Source: Escallonia rubra
Taxonomy: Eukaryota > Streptophyta > Magnoliopsida > Escalloniales > Escalloniaceae
Direction of reading: 5' to 3'
DNA length: 64,000 nt
Assembly: GCA_033065855.1 (NCBI GenBank)
Contig: JAVXUO010000227.1
Span: 98,069 to 162,068 of the forward strand
Made by a program: the position numbers and the translations under genes. The notes under the pieces were generated by a model that ran no database searches, was not told the origin of the DNA, and was given only the letters and a program-made list of their open reading frames with translations. Of this stretch, positions 35,393 through 44,420 are shown in pieces; position 1 is the first letter of the stretch, and the number at the start of each line of letters is the position of its first letter.

Positions 35393-35949
35393 TAAATCTT
35401 TCAACAGATCCTAGTACAAAGAAGCAAGAAACACCACGCGATGAAGCCAGGGGAATCAGATGGTTGAGGATTTTCACCACGGCCGACTATCTGAAACTGT
35501 ATGAAGATCCCTGGAAGATCAAGAAAACGCTGAAAGCAAGTGACTGCAATGATCTGTGTAGGCTAATGTTGAGCACCAAAACTGTTGAGAAGAATATCTT
35601 GGCTTTCTGGCATGGGGAAACAGTCAAGAATGTGGCCACTCCCGAGGGCGTGAGGGTCAAGGTTTGGGACTATGATTCTGGGATAGAGCACCTCTTGACG
35701 TTCAAGAAATGGGCTTCCAGCAGGTGCTTCGTGTTGGGTAACAACTGGTCTAGGGATTTCGTGAGGAGGAGGAAATTGCAGCAAGGGGATGAGATTGGAC
35801 TCTTTTGGGACGCATTGGAGAATCGGTTTGGGTTTCGAGTCCTCGATCGCCAGTCTCGCCGCTGCCGCCCCGCTCAGCCACCACAACCGCAGCAGCAGCA
35901 ACCTCTAGTCCAGCGTCCCCCTGTGAAGCTTTTTGGGGTTTATCTTTAA

Positions 35950-36031
35950 ACCCTAGGAGTATAAATATGAGTGTCTAATCTGTTAGTAATTTACGTAATT
36001 TTAATATATAGATATTTCTGTTATCTTCTTG

Positions 36032-36086
<55 letters not shown>

Positions 36087-36480
36087 AATTGGTCAATTGA
36101 ATCGAATTTCTCATGAATTATCAAACCAGTTGTTTGATTCATTGCTTAGATCTTTAATGCCCTTTCTACAATTTCATGGTTCTGTTTTAGGTTTTATTTA
36201 TAAACCTCTTGAGACCCTATGCACAGCTTCCAGGTGAATGGCTTGCTTTGCCTTGTTTAGTTGCTATAGCTATGACCTCTCAGTAGTATTGTTAAGTGCA
36301 CCATTGGTTATTGTCTTCTATAGGCTATGTTTTCTGTTTTTGTTTTTTGGAAGGCATGAATCACAAAATATGACGCCAAAAGTTTATCATCTCGTAATAT
36401 GTTGCACATCACGCTTAGTATATTATATGTTCATGAAATTTCAAAAAATTAGAAAAGGATGTTGCTCGCGCAACAACAAA
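35950..36480 (+). repeat. B3 3' flank, with (TA)n tract
   Basis: Matches the 3' flank of the intact B3 genes (47134-47630). An inserted or expanded TA run occupies 36036-36084, where the sister flank has only TATATA. Confidence 0.88.
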
Positions 36481-37812
36481 TTGTTTATCTTATAATCTTG
36501 CTTGGGGAAGATTATAAGATAAACAAGAAGACCAAAAAGAAGGTGGAGCTTCTTTTTGGTCTTCTGACGGTGAAGGGGAATGTGGACCCAGCATGGCTCC
36601 GGGAGTCGCTGGAGAAGAAGACCAAAAAGAAGGTGGAGCTGATCTCTCCTCAGCCCAAAAAGGACGGCGGCGGTGGTGGTGGTGGAGACAAGAAGTCCGA
36701 TGACAAGTCGGAGAAAAAACCCGCTGATGGCAAGAAGTCCGACGAGAAGCCGGAGAAAAAACCCGCTGATGGCAAGAAGTCCGACGAGATGCCGGAGAAA
36801 AAATCCGATGAGAAGAAGCCCGAGAAACCCAAAGAGGTAATATTTCTAATGAAAAGGGGCGTGCATCGGATGCATTACGTGATTGTACAATATATAACTC
36901 CATTATCGCATCTAGAGCGGTTTTGAACCGTTTAAAAGAATCAAATGCAGTTGATGTGTTGAAGTAATTTTTTAGTGAAAATTGACAGCCACACCATATT
37001 GCTATTATCATGTGCAACCAGATTCTTGGAAGTATTATACGATTGTATGCATATATTACTGTAAAAATAGACATCTAACAATAATCGTGTAGCTTTCTCT
37101 TAATAGATTATTTACTTATTGTTTTTTTTTTCTAATCATTTACTTATTGTTATATTTTATTTTGTGGTGGTGACTTCAGCCTGCAAAGAGTACGGTAGTA
37201 TTGAAGATTCCGTTGCACTGTGACGGATGCACTCATAAAATAAAACGTATCATATCAAAATTTGATGGTAAGATAAGTTGTATTTTATTACTTCAATTAT
37301 TAATTTTAATCTTGTAGTTCGAATGATATGGAATTAATCATTTTGTATTGTTCCACATGTGAACAGGGGTTGATTCCGTGAGTTTTGATTTGCCAAAGGA
37401 TTTGGCCACGGTGGTGGGCACGATGGACGTGAAGGAACTCGTTCCCTATCTGAACAGAAAGTTAAAGAGAAGCGTCGAAGTTGTGCCGGCGAAGAAAGAT
37501 GGCGGTGGTGGTGGCGGCGAGAAGAAAGAGGGTGGCGGGGACAAGAAAGAGAAGGATGGCGGTGAAAAAAAGAAAGATGGCGGCGGCGGTGGTGAAAAGA
37601 AGAAAGACGGCGGTGACGGTGGTGAAAAGAAGAAAGACGGCGAGGCGAAAGCAGCTAGTGACGGTGGAAAGGGCGGAGAAACAAAAGTCGAGGTAAACAA
37701 AATGGAATACGGCGGATACAGTCCGTATACAACCTATTCAATGCCCATGTATAACCAAAGTTACAGAAGACCAAAAAGAAGACCAAAAAGAAGGTGGAGC
37801 CATGCTAGGTAA
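36481..37812 (+). pseudogene. HIPP-type metal-binding protein gene fragment fused into B3 flank
   Basis: Three exon-like blocks: up to 36836, 37182-37267 and 37367-37812, joined by GT-AG introns in compatible phases. They encode the end of a first HMA domain (LTVKGNVDPAWLRESLEKKT), a Lys/Gly/Asp-rich linker, and a second HMA domain with the metal-binding HCDGC pair and [11 protein letters not shown]. This is the two-HMA layout of HIPP (heavy-metal-associated isoprenylated plant) proteins. The first HMA lacks its CxxC half. The C-terminus ends [15 protein letters not shown] instead of a CaaX box, because the frame runs into a rearranged junction. No HIPP promoter is present: the 5' junction is B3 flank. 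Reading frame is open, but function is unlikely. Confidence 0.78.
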
Positions 37813-38515
37813 TCTTAATATATAGATATTTCTGTTATCTTCTTGGTACTATATATTTGGAATTGATCAATTGAATCGAATTTCTCATGAATCATCAAAC
37901 CAGTTGTTTGATTCATTGCTTAGATCTTTAATGCCCTTTCTACAATTTCATGGTTTAGTTTTAGGTTTTATTTAGAAACCTCTTGAAACCCCATGCACAG
38001 CTTCCAGGCGAATGGCTTGCTTTGCCTTGTTTAGTGCTTTGCTACGAGGCGGCGTGGTAGACCCTTTCTACAATATCTTTTGCTTTGCTACTTCAAGTGA
38101 GAATATTGGATACAGAATATTGGATATTGACAGGCCCACGTGTCTATCTGTCCCCTCCGTATTGCTTTGCTACTTCATGTGAGAATATTGATACAGAATT
38201 CGTTGATTTATAAAGATGGAAAGCTTCGTCCGTATATGCATTGGATATTGACAGGCCACCTTTCCCTTTTTTTTTTTTTCATTTTCAGCGGTAGAACTTT
38301 TATTTAATTCGTTGAATAGCCAACTCCCAGACTACCTCACGTACCCTACCTAGAAGATCACCGATTGAGACTTCTAAATAGCCAACTCCCAGACTACCTC
38401 ACGTACCCTAGTGGAAAATTCAACACCAAAGTGTGCTTTTGTATTGTGGCGGTCATGAGGTCATGAGGAAAGAGGGCGGTCATAACTCATGAGGAAAGAG
38501 GGTCATGAGGTAGAC
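37808..38515 (+). repeat. Second copy of B3 3' flank, rearranged
   Basis: From AGGTAATCTTAATATA it again follows the B3 3' flank (compare 47176 onward) to about 38040, then breaks into short duplicated pieces (GAGAATATTGGATA, ACTACCTCACGTACCCTA, GAAAGAGGG each repeated). No gene is seen. Confidence 0.75.
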
Positions 38516-38592
38516 AATCTAAGAAAAGAGGAAATACCACGTGATGAAGCTAGGGGAATAAGATGGTTGAGGATTTTCACCCCGGCCGACTA
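38516..38592 (+). pseudogene. Shard of B3 coding sequence upstream of copy 3
   Basis: About 75 bp reading like PRDEARGIRWLRIFTPAD, the segment just before the B3 domain, followed at once by a stop. It is embedded in flank DNA about 450 bp upstream of the intact gene at 39042, without any other B3 coding sequence. Confidence 0.85.
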
Positions 38593-38970
38593 ACGAAAGA
38601 GGGCGGTCGTGTGATTGCCCAGAATATTTCGAAAAAGTTGAGACTTATCTTACATAGTTACATGTACTGTTTATTAAGTATATAAATTTCTTATCTTTAT
38701 GTTAGATAGGGAAACAACTGTCAAAATTATTTTCTATATAGTTTTTTAGATTAAGGCTTATTACTAACGTAGCCCTTATTAGTTTTACAAAAATAAATTA
38801 ATTTTAGAACGTCACCAAAAAATATTTTTGCAGAACTTTAGTGAGACTAATTAAGATGTTCAGTATAAAATTGTGAACTAAATTTGACTATCAAACTTAT
38901 CCCGTATTAGTACAATTGTATCTCCACATTGTAGGAGGATTTTCACTAAATTATACTCACAACCTCAGTC

Positions 38971-38978
38971 TATAAATA
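38971..38978 (+). promoter_or_regulatory. TATA box of B3 copy 3
   Basis: TATAAATA 71 bp upstream of the ATG at 39042. It is conserved at the same distance in copy 4 but lost in the split pseudogene and in copy 1. Confidence 0.75.
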
Positions 38979-39041
38979 AACCCTCAACTTCAGTCCAAGC
39001 AACCCCCTAATTGCCGTCTTTAATTTCATTACTTAGTTATC

Positions 39042-39929
39042 ATGTCCAAGAACCCTCTTGAAAAGCTTCCTCTCTTTGCTTCATCATCCATGGATCCCCA
39101 GCAACCCCTCTCTCGTGCCCTACCAACAGAAAAGGAACAGAAGAAGAGCAAGAAGGTTTTCACGGCTGCTCCCATTCGAGCAGTGTTACCCGCTTCTTGT
39201 TCTTTTTCCATGACTCCACATCCCTTTCCTCCTCGACAACCAGAAAGTATCGGCAACAACGGTAAAAGAAACTTCTCTGATCGCATTGAAGGCGACGGCG
39301 ACAATATCGATCTGGTGATGAGAAAAAGGGTTAAGTCCCTTTCCTCAGAACTTGCCCTTGGTCAAGATCATGCTTTCTTGGACGTGGATCCTACTCCAAG
39401 GAAAGAAGAAGCACCACGTGATGAAGATAGGGGAATCAGATGGTTGAGGATTTTCACGCCGGCCAACTATCTGAAACTGTATGAAGATCCCTGGAAGATC
39501 AAGAAAACGCTGAAAACTAGCGACTGCAATAATCTGTGTAGGCTAATGTTGAGCACCGAAACTGTTGAGAAGAATATCTTGGCTTTCTGGGATGTGGAAA
39601 CAGTCAATAATGTGGCTACCCAAGAGGGCGTGAGGGTCAAGGTTTGGGACTATGATTCTGGGACAGAACTCCTCTTGACGTTCAAGAAATGGGCTTCCAG
39701 CAGGTGCTTCGTGTTTGGTAACAACTGGTCTAGGGATTTCGTGAGGAGGAGGAAATTGCAGCAAGGGGATGAGATTGGACTCTTTTGGGACGCATCGGAA
39801 AAGCGGTTTGGGTTTCGAGTCCTCAATCATCAGTCTCGCCGCTGCCGCCCCGCTCAGCCACCACAACCCCAGCAGCAGCAACCTCAAGTGCAGCGTCCCC
39901 CTGTGAAGCTTTTTGGGGTTTATATTTAA
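39042..39929 (+). CDS. B3-domain transcription factor (AtB3/At2g33720-like), copy 3
   Basis: Single-exon gene of 295 aa with an intact frame and promoter. The N-terminal half (1-135) is Ser/Pro-rich with basic patches GKRNF and MRKRVK. The B3 domain is about 151-261, with LTFKKW (212-217), NNWSRDFVRRRKL (227-239) and GDEIGLFWD (242-250). A Pro/Gln tail and KLFGVYI close the protein; KLFGV matches the K/RLFGV repression motif. Unlike copies 1 and 4 the motif LSLELAL is changed to LSSELAL, removing the EAR-type LxLxL spacing. From about residue 124 to the stop the protein is identical to copy 4, while the N-terminal halves differ at many positions, pointing to gene conversion. It is predicted to be a nuclear DNA-binding regulator; its target genes cannot be inferred. 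Confidence 0.9.
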   Translation: MSKNPLEKLPLFASSSMDPQQPLSRALPTEKEQKKSKKVFTAAPIRAVLPASCSFSMTPHPFPPRQPESIGNNGKRNFSDRIEGDGDNIDLVMRKRVKSLSSELALGQDHAFLDVDPTPRKEEAPRDEDRGIRWLRIFTPANYLKLYEDPWKIKKTLKTSDCNNLCRLMLSTETVEKNILAFWDVETVNNVATQEGVRVKVWDYDSGTELLLTFKKWASSRCFVFGNNWSRDFVRRRKLQQGDEIGLFWDASEKRFGFRVLNHQSRRCRPAQPPQPQQQQPQVQRPPVKLFGVYI

Positions 39930-40430
39930 ACCCTAGGAGTATGAATATGAGTGTGCCTAATCTGTTCATAATTTAGGTAATCTTAATATATAGATATTTC
40001 TGTTATCTTCTTGGTACTATATATATGGAATTGGTCAATTGAATCGAATTTCTCATGAATTATCAAACCAGTTGTTTGATTCATTGCTTAGATCTTTAAT
40101 GCCCTTTCTACAATTTCATGGTTCAGTTTTAGGTTTTATTTATAAAGCTCTTGAGACCCTATGCACAGCTTCCAGGTTGTTTTGCCTTGTTTAGTTGATT
40201 CATTGCTTAGATCTTTAATGCTTTTGCTTTGCTACTTCAAGTGAGAATATTGGATATTGACAGGCCCACGTGTCTATTTGTCTCGTCCGTATATGCATTG
40301 GATATTGACAGGCCACCTTTCCCTTTTTTCTTTTATCATTTTCAGCGGTAGAACTTTTATTTAATTCGTTGATTTATAAAGATGGAAAGCTATACCTTCT
40401 TTTCCTTTCGCGTGGCAAAGTTTTACATGG
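39930..40430 (+). repeat. B3 3' flank of copy 3
   Basis: Follows the common B3 3' flank to about 40180, then shares with 38060-38280 the block containing GATATTGACAGGCCCACGTG and TTTTCAGCGGTAGAAC. Confidence 0.8.
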
Positions 40431-41225
40431 ATTTGCATTAACCTTCCCTTCCTAACTCTTTGCACCTCAACTCCCCAATGGAAGCGTGATTCGTAGCCCC
40501 TTCTAGGGCCTTAAGATTTTCGTTGCTTTAAAATCACAAGTCGCACTTCATAAAACACCTATTTGGTTTCGAGTTAACGTGAATTTCTTCTTCTTTTTTC
40601 TTTCCTCTGTTATATTTTAATCCATGCTCGACAAATATTTAACCCCCAAGACAAAAAAGGAAAATAAAATCTTGAACAACTCTGATTTATGCTACGCGGT
40701 CCATTCCAAGCTTGGGGTATAGGGGCAAGTGTATCCTTCTTTTTACTAATTGATTTTTTTATCCAAACCAATCATAGACTTTATTGAGATAGGTGGATGT
40801 GAATGAGTCGAATTACTTCTCCCTCGGTCTAGCCATTTCTGTACATTCAATGTACTCTACGGATACTCGAAAAAAAAAAGAAAATTTTGGGTCCAAGTCG
40901 ATCCGGGGCAAGTGTTCGGATCCATTCTTTTTTCGGAATGGATCGGAGTTGGCTTACAGCTTCACTTAGACTGAAAGGTTTGTAAACATTGTCAACAACG
41001 TCAAATAGGCTTCGTTTGGAAATTTCCCGAAAAGTTAATCATAGGTCCCCAAAGAAAGAGAAAAATAGGATCTATCAGAATGGTTATCTTGATTCATTAG
41101 AAATTGGAATCAAAGCCATGTTTGAATTGAAATTGAACTATGAATATTCATTCTGAATTGAATGCCAGGCTCTTTCTTTCACTGCTAACGCCTTTTCTTC
41201 CGAAAAAAGGCTCAAAAAAGGAAGG
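40431..41225. other. Unclassified DNA, possibly organelle-derived in part
   Basis: Base composition and phrases such as CCGGGGCAAGTGTTCGGATC and GTTGGCTTACAGCTTCAC remind me of plastid intergenic DNA, but I cannot name a locus. A 30-bp piece near 40648-40678 also occurs at 48010-48040. No gene is recognised. Confidence 0.3.
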
Positions 41226-41459
41226 TCGTACAAATCAACCAACCCAACAATAATTTAAATCTTTAAGTCACATCGTACAAATCTCAAAAATAAAATAACA
41301 AGTTTCGTTGAAAATGAAAAAATATGTACCAAGAACCCTTTTAGCATACACATATACACAACAAATACATCGAACATAAGGTTTCATCAGACAACATTTT
41401 CTCAACTGGTCAAAAACTGCTCATTAATTTTCACAGACAATTTATCGCAACTTTGAGTT

Positions 41460-42285
41460 CCATTTCAGCAATTTCTTTTACAGCATCATCTCTGCCGGAA
41501 TCAAAGTGTTTATCATCTGCAACCATCATATTCAGATCCAATCGAAGTCATTAAAGAGTATTATCAGTAAATCAGAGGTACTCTTCGTCAGTCAAACATA
41601 TAAGCCATGTGAATCTCTCTAAGTGGTGCAACCTTAAAAATGAGGACCTTAAACAACACGCAATGAAGCAGTGCAATTTTCTTCTTTCTAAAAAGAGCGG
41701 AAAACAAAATTAAAAGAAGCATATCGTTTAACGAAACTAAAAAACTAACAATTCAATATGTACTCTTCCAACTTCACATATATTTAAGACCCATGTTATA
41801 TGCATTAATTAGAAAGTTAAAATCAAGCGACGGCTAAATTCATATGATTAAGAAAAGACTAAGCAGAGGCATTAACAAAAAGTAAAATATAAAAGCGATT
41901 TTCAAACCCGAGCATCAACTTTTTGGCCGTAACGGCTAAATGCGTCTTCGATCTGACGGTCAGTGACTTCCCACGACAAACCTCCGACCATATATACAGT
42001 TACAATCACACAAAAACCCAAATTTAGACAATAGACACATAACATATTCAATAAATGGACTCTAGCAAGCACTTAAAACTAAAAAAATCAGATCATCGGG
42101 AAAAGTGGAAAACTGTCTACAACAAATAAGCAAATCACGTTGATGAATAAAAAAGAAGCAGCAGCAGACCCAACAGTAGCAGCAACAACTGCTGAACGTG
42201 GGTGCACACATATATCCACACACAAATGGCTGTTGGTTTTTTTTTTTTGTTTTGAGAAGAAATCACGGAATCTGAAGGATCTGCC
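41460..42285 (-). pseudogene. Captured RRM-protein gene fragment in CACTA element 2
   Basis: On the minus strand: MADPSDSVISS codons near 42275, an RRM-like exon at 41907-41990 reading VGGLSWEVTDRQIEDAFSRY, and a further exon-like piece near 41465-41525 (SGRDDAVKEIAEMEL) that runs into 3'UTR-like DNA. The Trp codon is intact here, so this copy is less decayed than the one at 10010-10900. The middle of the RRM (RNP1, KGFGFVTF-like) is missing, so it is not a working gene. RZ-1-like origin is likely but not certain. Confidence 0.62.
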
Positions 42286-42869
42286 ATGGAGATCGTCTAT
42301 TTCATTTCAATTTACAGAGAGGGGCAACCACCCTTAGAAACATCCCTTCTTTCTGGAGCCTCATTCTAATTTCTGAGTGTTCTTAAAACTAAGCAGATCA
42401 AGTTGAGGCTTGCTATACTATAAAAGAAACAGAACCCCACTAGCTTTCTAAACAGAGAAAAAGTGTACAAACTGGACAAATTGAACTGTTACTCCCTCCC
42501 TTTCATCAGATTCGTCATCTTTCATGACTTTTTGTGGATAACTAAAGTAGATGCAAACTGAATCAAACCCAAATAACAATTACAGATCAAATACCTATCA
42601 TTAGCCAAGTCAATCTACAGTAAAAAGCACGATAGAGGTCAATGTCGACAATTACTAAATATAACCCAAGAATTCACAAAAGTCAAAGGGGGCAAAAATC
42701 TAACGAGATGGGAGAGTATTTATTGAATCAATTACTAAACACTAAAATGAATCAAATTAACACGAGATAGATCCACATATCTTATGAAAGATCGAAAGTA
42801 AAGAAGAGGGAAAATGAATACATAGTGTGTGTGAGAGAGAGAGAGAGAAAAAGAGTGTGTGTCTCGTAC

Positions 42870-42918
42870 CGTCCATCTCGATGATTGGATTGTCGACCTG
42901 GATCTTCCCGAAGCCCAT
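42870..42918 (-). pseudogene. Captured first exon of NADP-isocitrate dehydrogenase
   Basis: Minus strand, ATG at 42918: MGFGKIQVDNPIIEMDG ending at a GT splice donor, closely matching the N-terminus of cytosolic NADP-ICDH (MAFxKIKVANPIVEMDG pattern). About 70 bp of leader-like DNA precede it. No later ICDH exons are present, so only the 5' end of the gene was captured. Confidence 0.75.
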
Positions 42919-43132
42919 TGTCTTTGCGGGTTTGCATAGGTATGACAGATCTGACGGTCCTTATTAGGGTCTGTGGAAGACGTCGACGGCGAGAGAGAAA
43001 GAAAGGTCAATGTCCAGCTTGGGGGTAGCAGTCTTGAGTTTGTTGTTGGGTGCATGGGGAAGGGTGGCAGCGGGGGTGGGAATGGCTAGCGTGGGAGGCC
43101 GGCGGTATAGGTGGTGGTGGGTTGGGCACTGT

Positions 43133-43134
<2 letters not shown>

Positions 43135-43170
<36 letters not shown>
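43135..43170. repeat. (GA)n microsatellite
   Basis: About 36 bp of GA repeats inside CACTA element 2. Confidence 0.95.
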
Positions 43171-43171
<1 letters not shown>

Positions 43172-43526
43172 GAGGGGAAAGAAATACGGCGGATGGAAAT
43201 AAGAAGAAGATGTAGGGTTTTCTCTTTTAATACCCTTTAGCGACGGATTTTTCACCGTTGCTAAAAGTCCGTCATTAAAACCCTTTTTAAATAATTCTGC
43301 AAGATTAAAAAAGAAATAGAAAAAAATACGAAAATCACATTTAGCGACGGAAATTCCGTCGGTAATAATCCGCCGGTAAAAGTCCGTCGCTAAAAATCTT
43401 TACTGACCGCAAATTCTGTTGGAAAACGTCCTTTGAACGGACTTTTACCGATAAAAAATTCATCGTTAAAAGTCACTTTTAGCAACAGATTTTGATCTGT
43501 CGCTAAAAGTTCTTTTTCTTGTAGTG

Positions 43527-44420
43527 AACCAGTTAGTTGGTTTTAAGGCAAGTCACTATTGGTTTGTAAGTGATTTTTTATGAAATATAGGACAAAATAC
43601 ATGCGAAGAAAATGCTTTATTTCTGTCTCAAAGAATCATGTTTGAATAATTGCTTGGATACGAGGGATATTAATAGACAACGCTTCCGTGTTAAACATGA
43701 AATCTACACATCATTCTTCCAAGTCTACTGTTTTAACCAACGCTAGGTAGCTCGAGACCTTGATTTCCCTAGTCTAATTTGGTCAAAGCTACCTTGCTCG
43801 TGTCTAGCATATCCGAGGCAAATATCGTTCGAGACTAATAAATATCGAGGCTAGTTCTCCTGTTGACATTTCTTTCTTTGGAGTCCTTTAACCTGGTCTC
43901 TCCTGACTTTAGCAGCTTTCCTTTACCTTAATTAGTCAATGATGGCCTTGATTATGAGAACCTCGCCAAGTCCCAAGGACTTAGCTACTTTTCAGCTCTA
44001 AGAGCTCTTAATAGACCCTAAAGACCTTTAAGCACATGTTACCTTCTTTGAAGACAACTGCAGTTATTACCTTCTTTGAAGACATCTGCAGTTCCATATA
44101 AGGGTAATAAGGCTTAGTTAAATTAGTTTTTCTTCTATTTATCCGACTTTCGTACACGTTTGGCCTATTTTGTAACACATTGGTCTTGTGTCTACTATTT
44201 ATACATATTGTGTTATGCGTGCTAACTCACACTCATCTAGTTGGGTGGTACATACAGTTGGCCCCTTCGAGCATGACCATTCGTTAAAAAGGGTCTTGCA
44301 CACATAATCACTAATAATTTTTGTTTTTAAGGAAATCCAACTTCTTCGACAGTCTTGTTGTTCGAATGTCGAGTGGCAGTTATATTCAGTCTTGAATTTT
44401 GAAGATAAGGGCTAGAGATC
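43527..44420. other. Nothing recognised
   Basis: AT-rich DNA with one short internal duplication (TTACCTTCTTTGAAGACA at about 44040 and 44069). No gene or repeat terminus is seen. Confidence 0.5.

Larger units (their letters stand above)
29357..35406 (+). mobile_element. Non-autonomous Copia-like LTR element carrying P450 fragments
   Basis: Complete element with 5-bp target duplications GATCC (29352-29356, 35407-35411). LTRs run TGTTGG...TTCAACA: 5' LTR 29357-30017 (661 bp) and 3' LTR 34024-35406, about 664 bp once a nested MITE is removed. A purine tract AGTGGGGGA precedes the 3' LTR. I see no clear primer site after the 5' LTR and no gag or pol. The interior holds a P450-like chimera, AT-rich DNA and a GC-richer block (33180-33770) of unknown role. 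The LTRs differ at many sites, so this insertion is older than the Gypsy element. Confidence 0.88.
29011..35949 (+). pseudogene. B3-domain gene split by a Copia-like element, copy 2
   Basis: The 5' half (29011-29356) and 3' half (35407-35949) together cover the same B3 protein as the intact copies. The 5' half has TAA at 29071 and TAG at 29107 where the others have Gln codons, plus a 1-base deletion near 29111. The promoter TATAAATA is changed to GAAAATAA. Within codons for LDVDP a retroelement lies between duplicated GATCC sites. The 3' half has an undamaged frame with the complete B3 domain and KLFGVYL end; from 35464 it could encode 161 aa, but it lacks its own promoter and N-terminus. Confidence 0.92.
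41226..43526 (-). mobile_element. CACTA element 2, truncated, carrying host exons
   Basis: The right-hand terminus reads, on the minus strand, CACTACAAGAAAAAGAAC, with TAGCGACGG-type subterminal motifs at 43237-43500, as in the element at 6601-11536. The other end is missing: homology stops near 41230 at a short CGTACAAATC repeat. 41250-42415 is an inverted match to 9885-11050 of CACTA element 1. It also contains an NADP-isocitrate-dehydrogenase exon (42870-42918) and a GA-microsatellite. Confidence 0.78.

Noticed and set aside
37446-37700. Pro/Ser/Phe-rich frame antisense to the HIPP linker
   Set aside because: Mirror image of the Lys/Gly-rich codons of the HIPP exon.
39543-39887. 114-codon frame antisense to the B3 genes (also 46747-47091)
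   Set aside because: Shadow of the B3 coding sequence; it only mirrors conserved codons.
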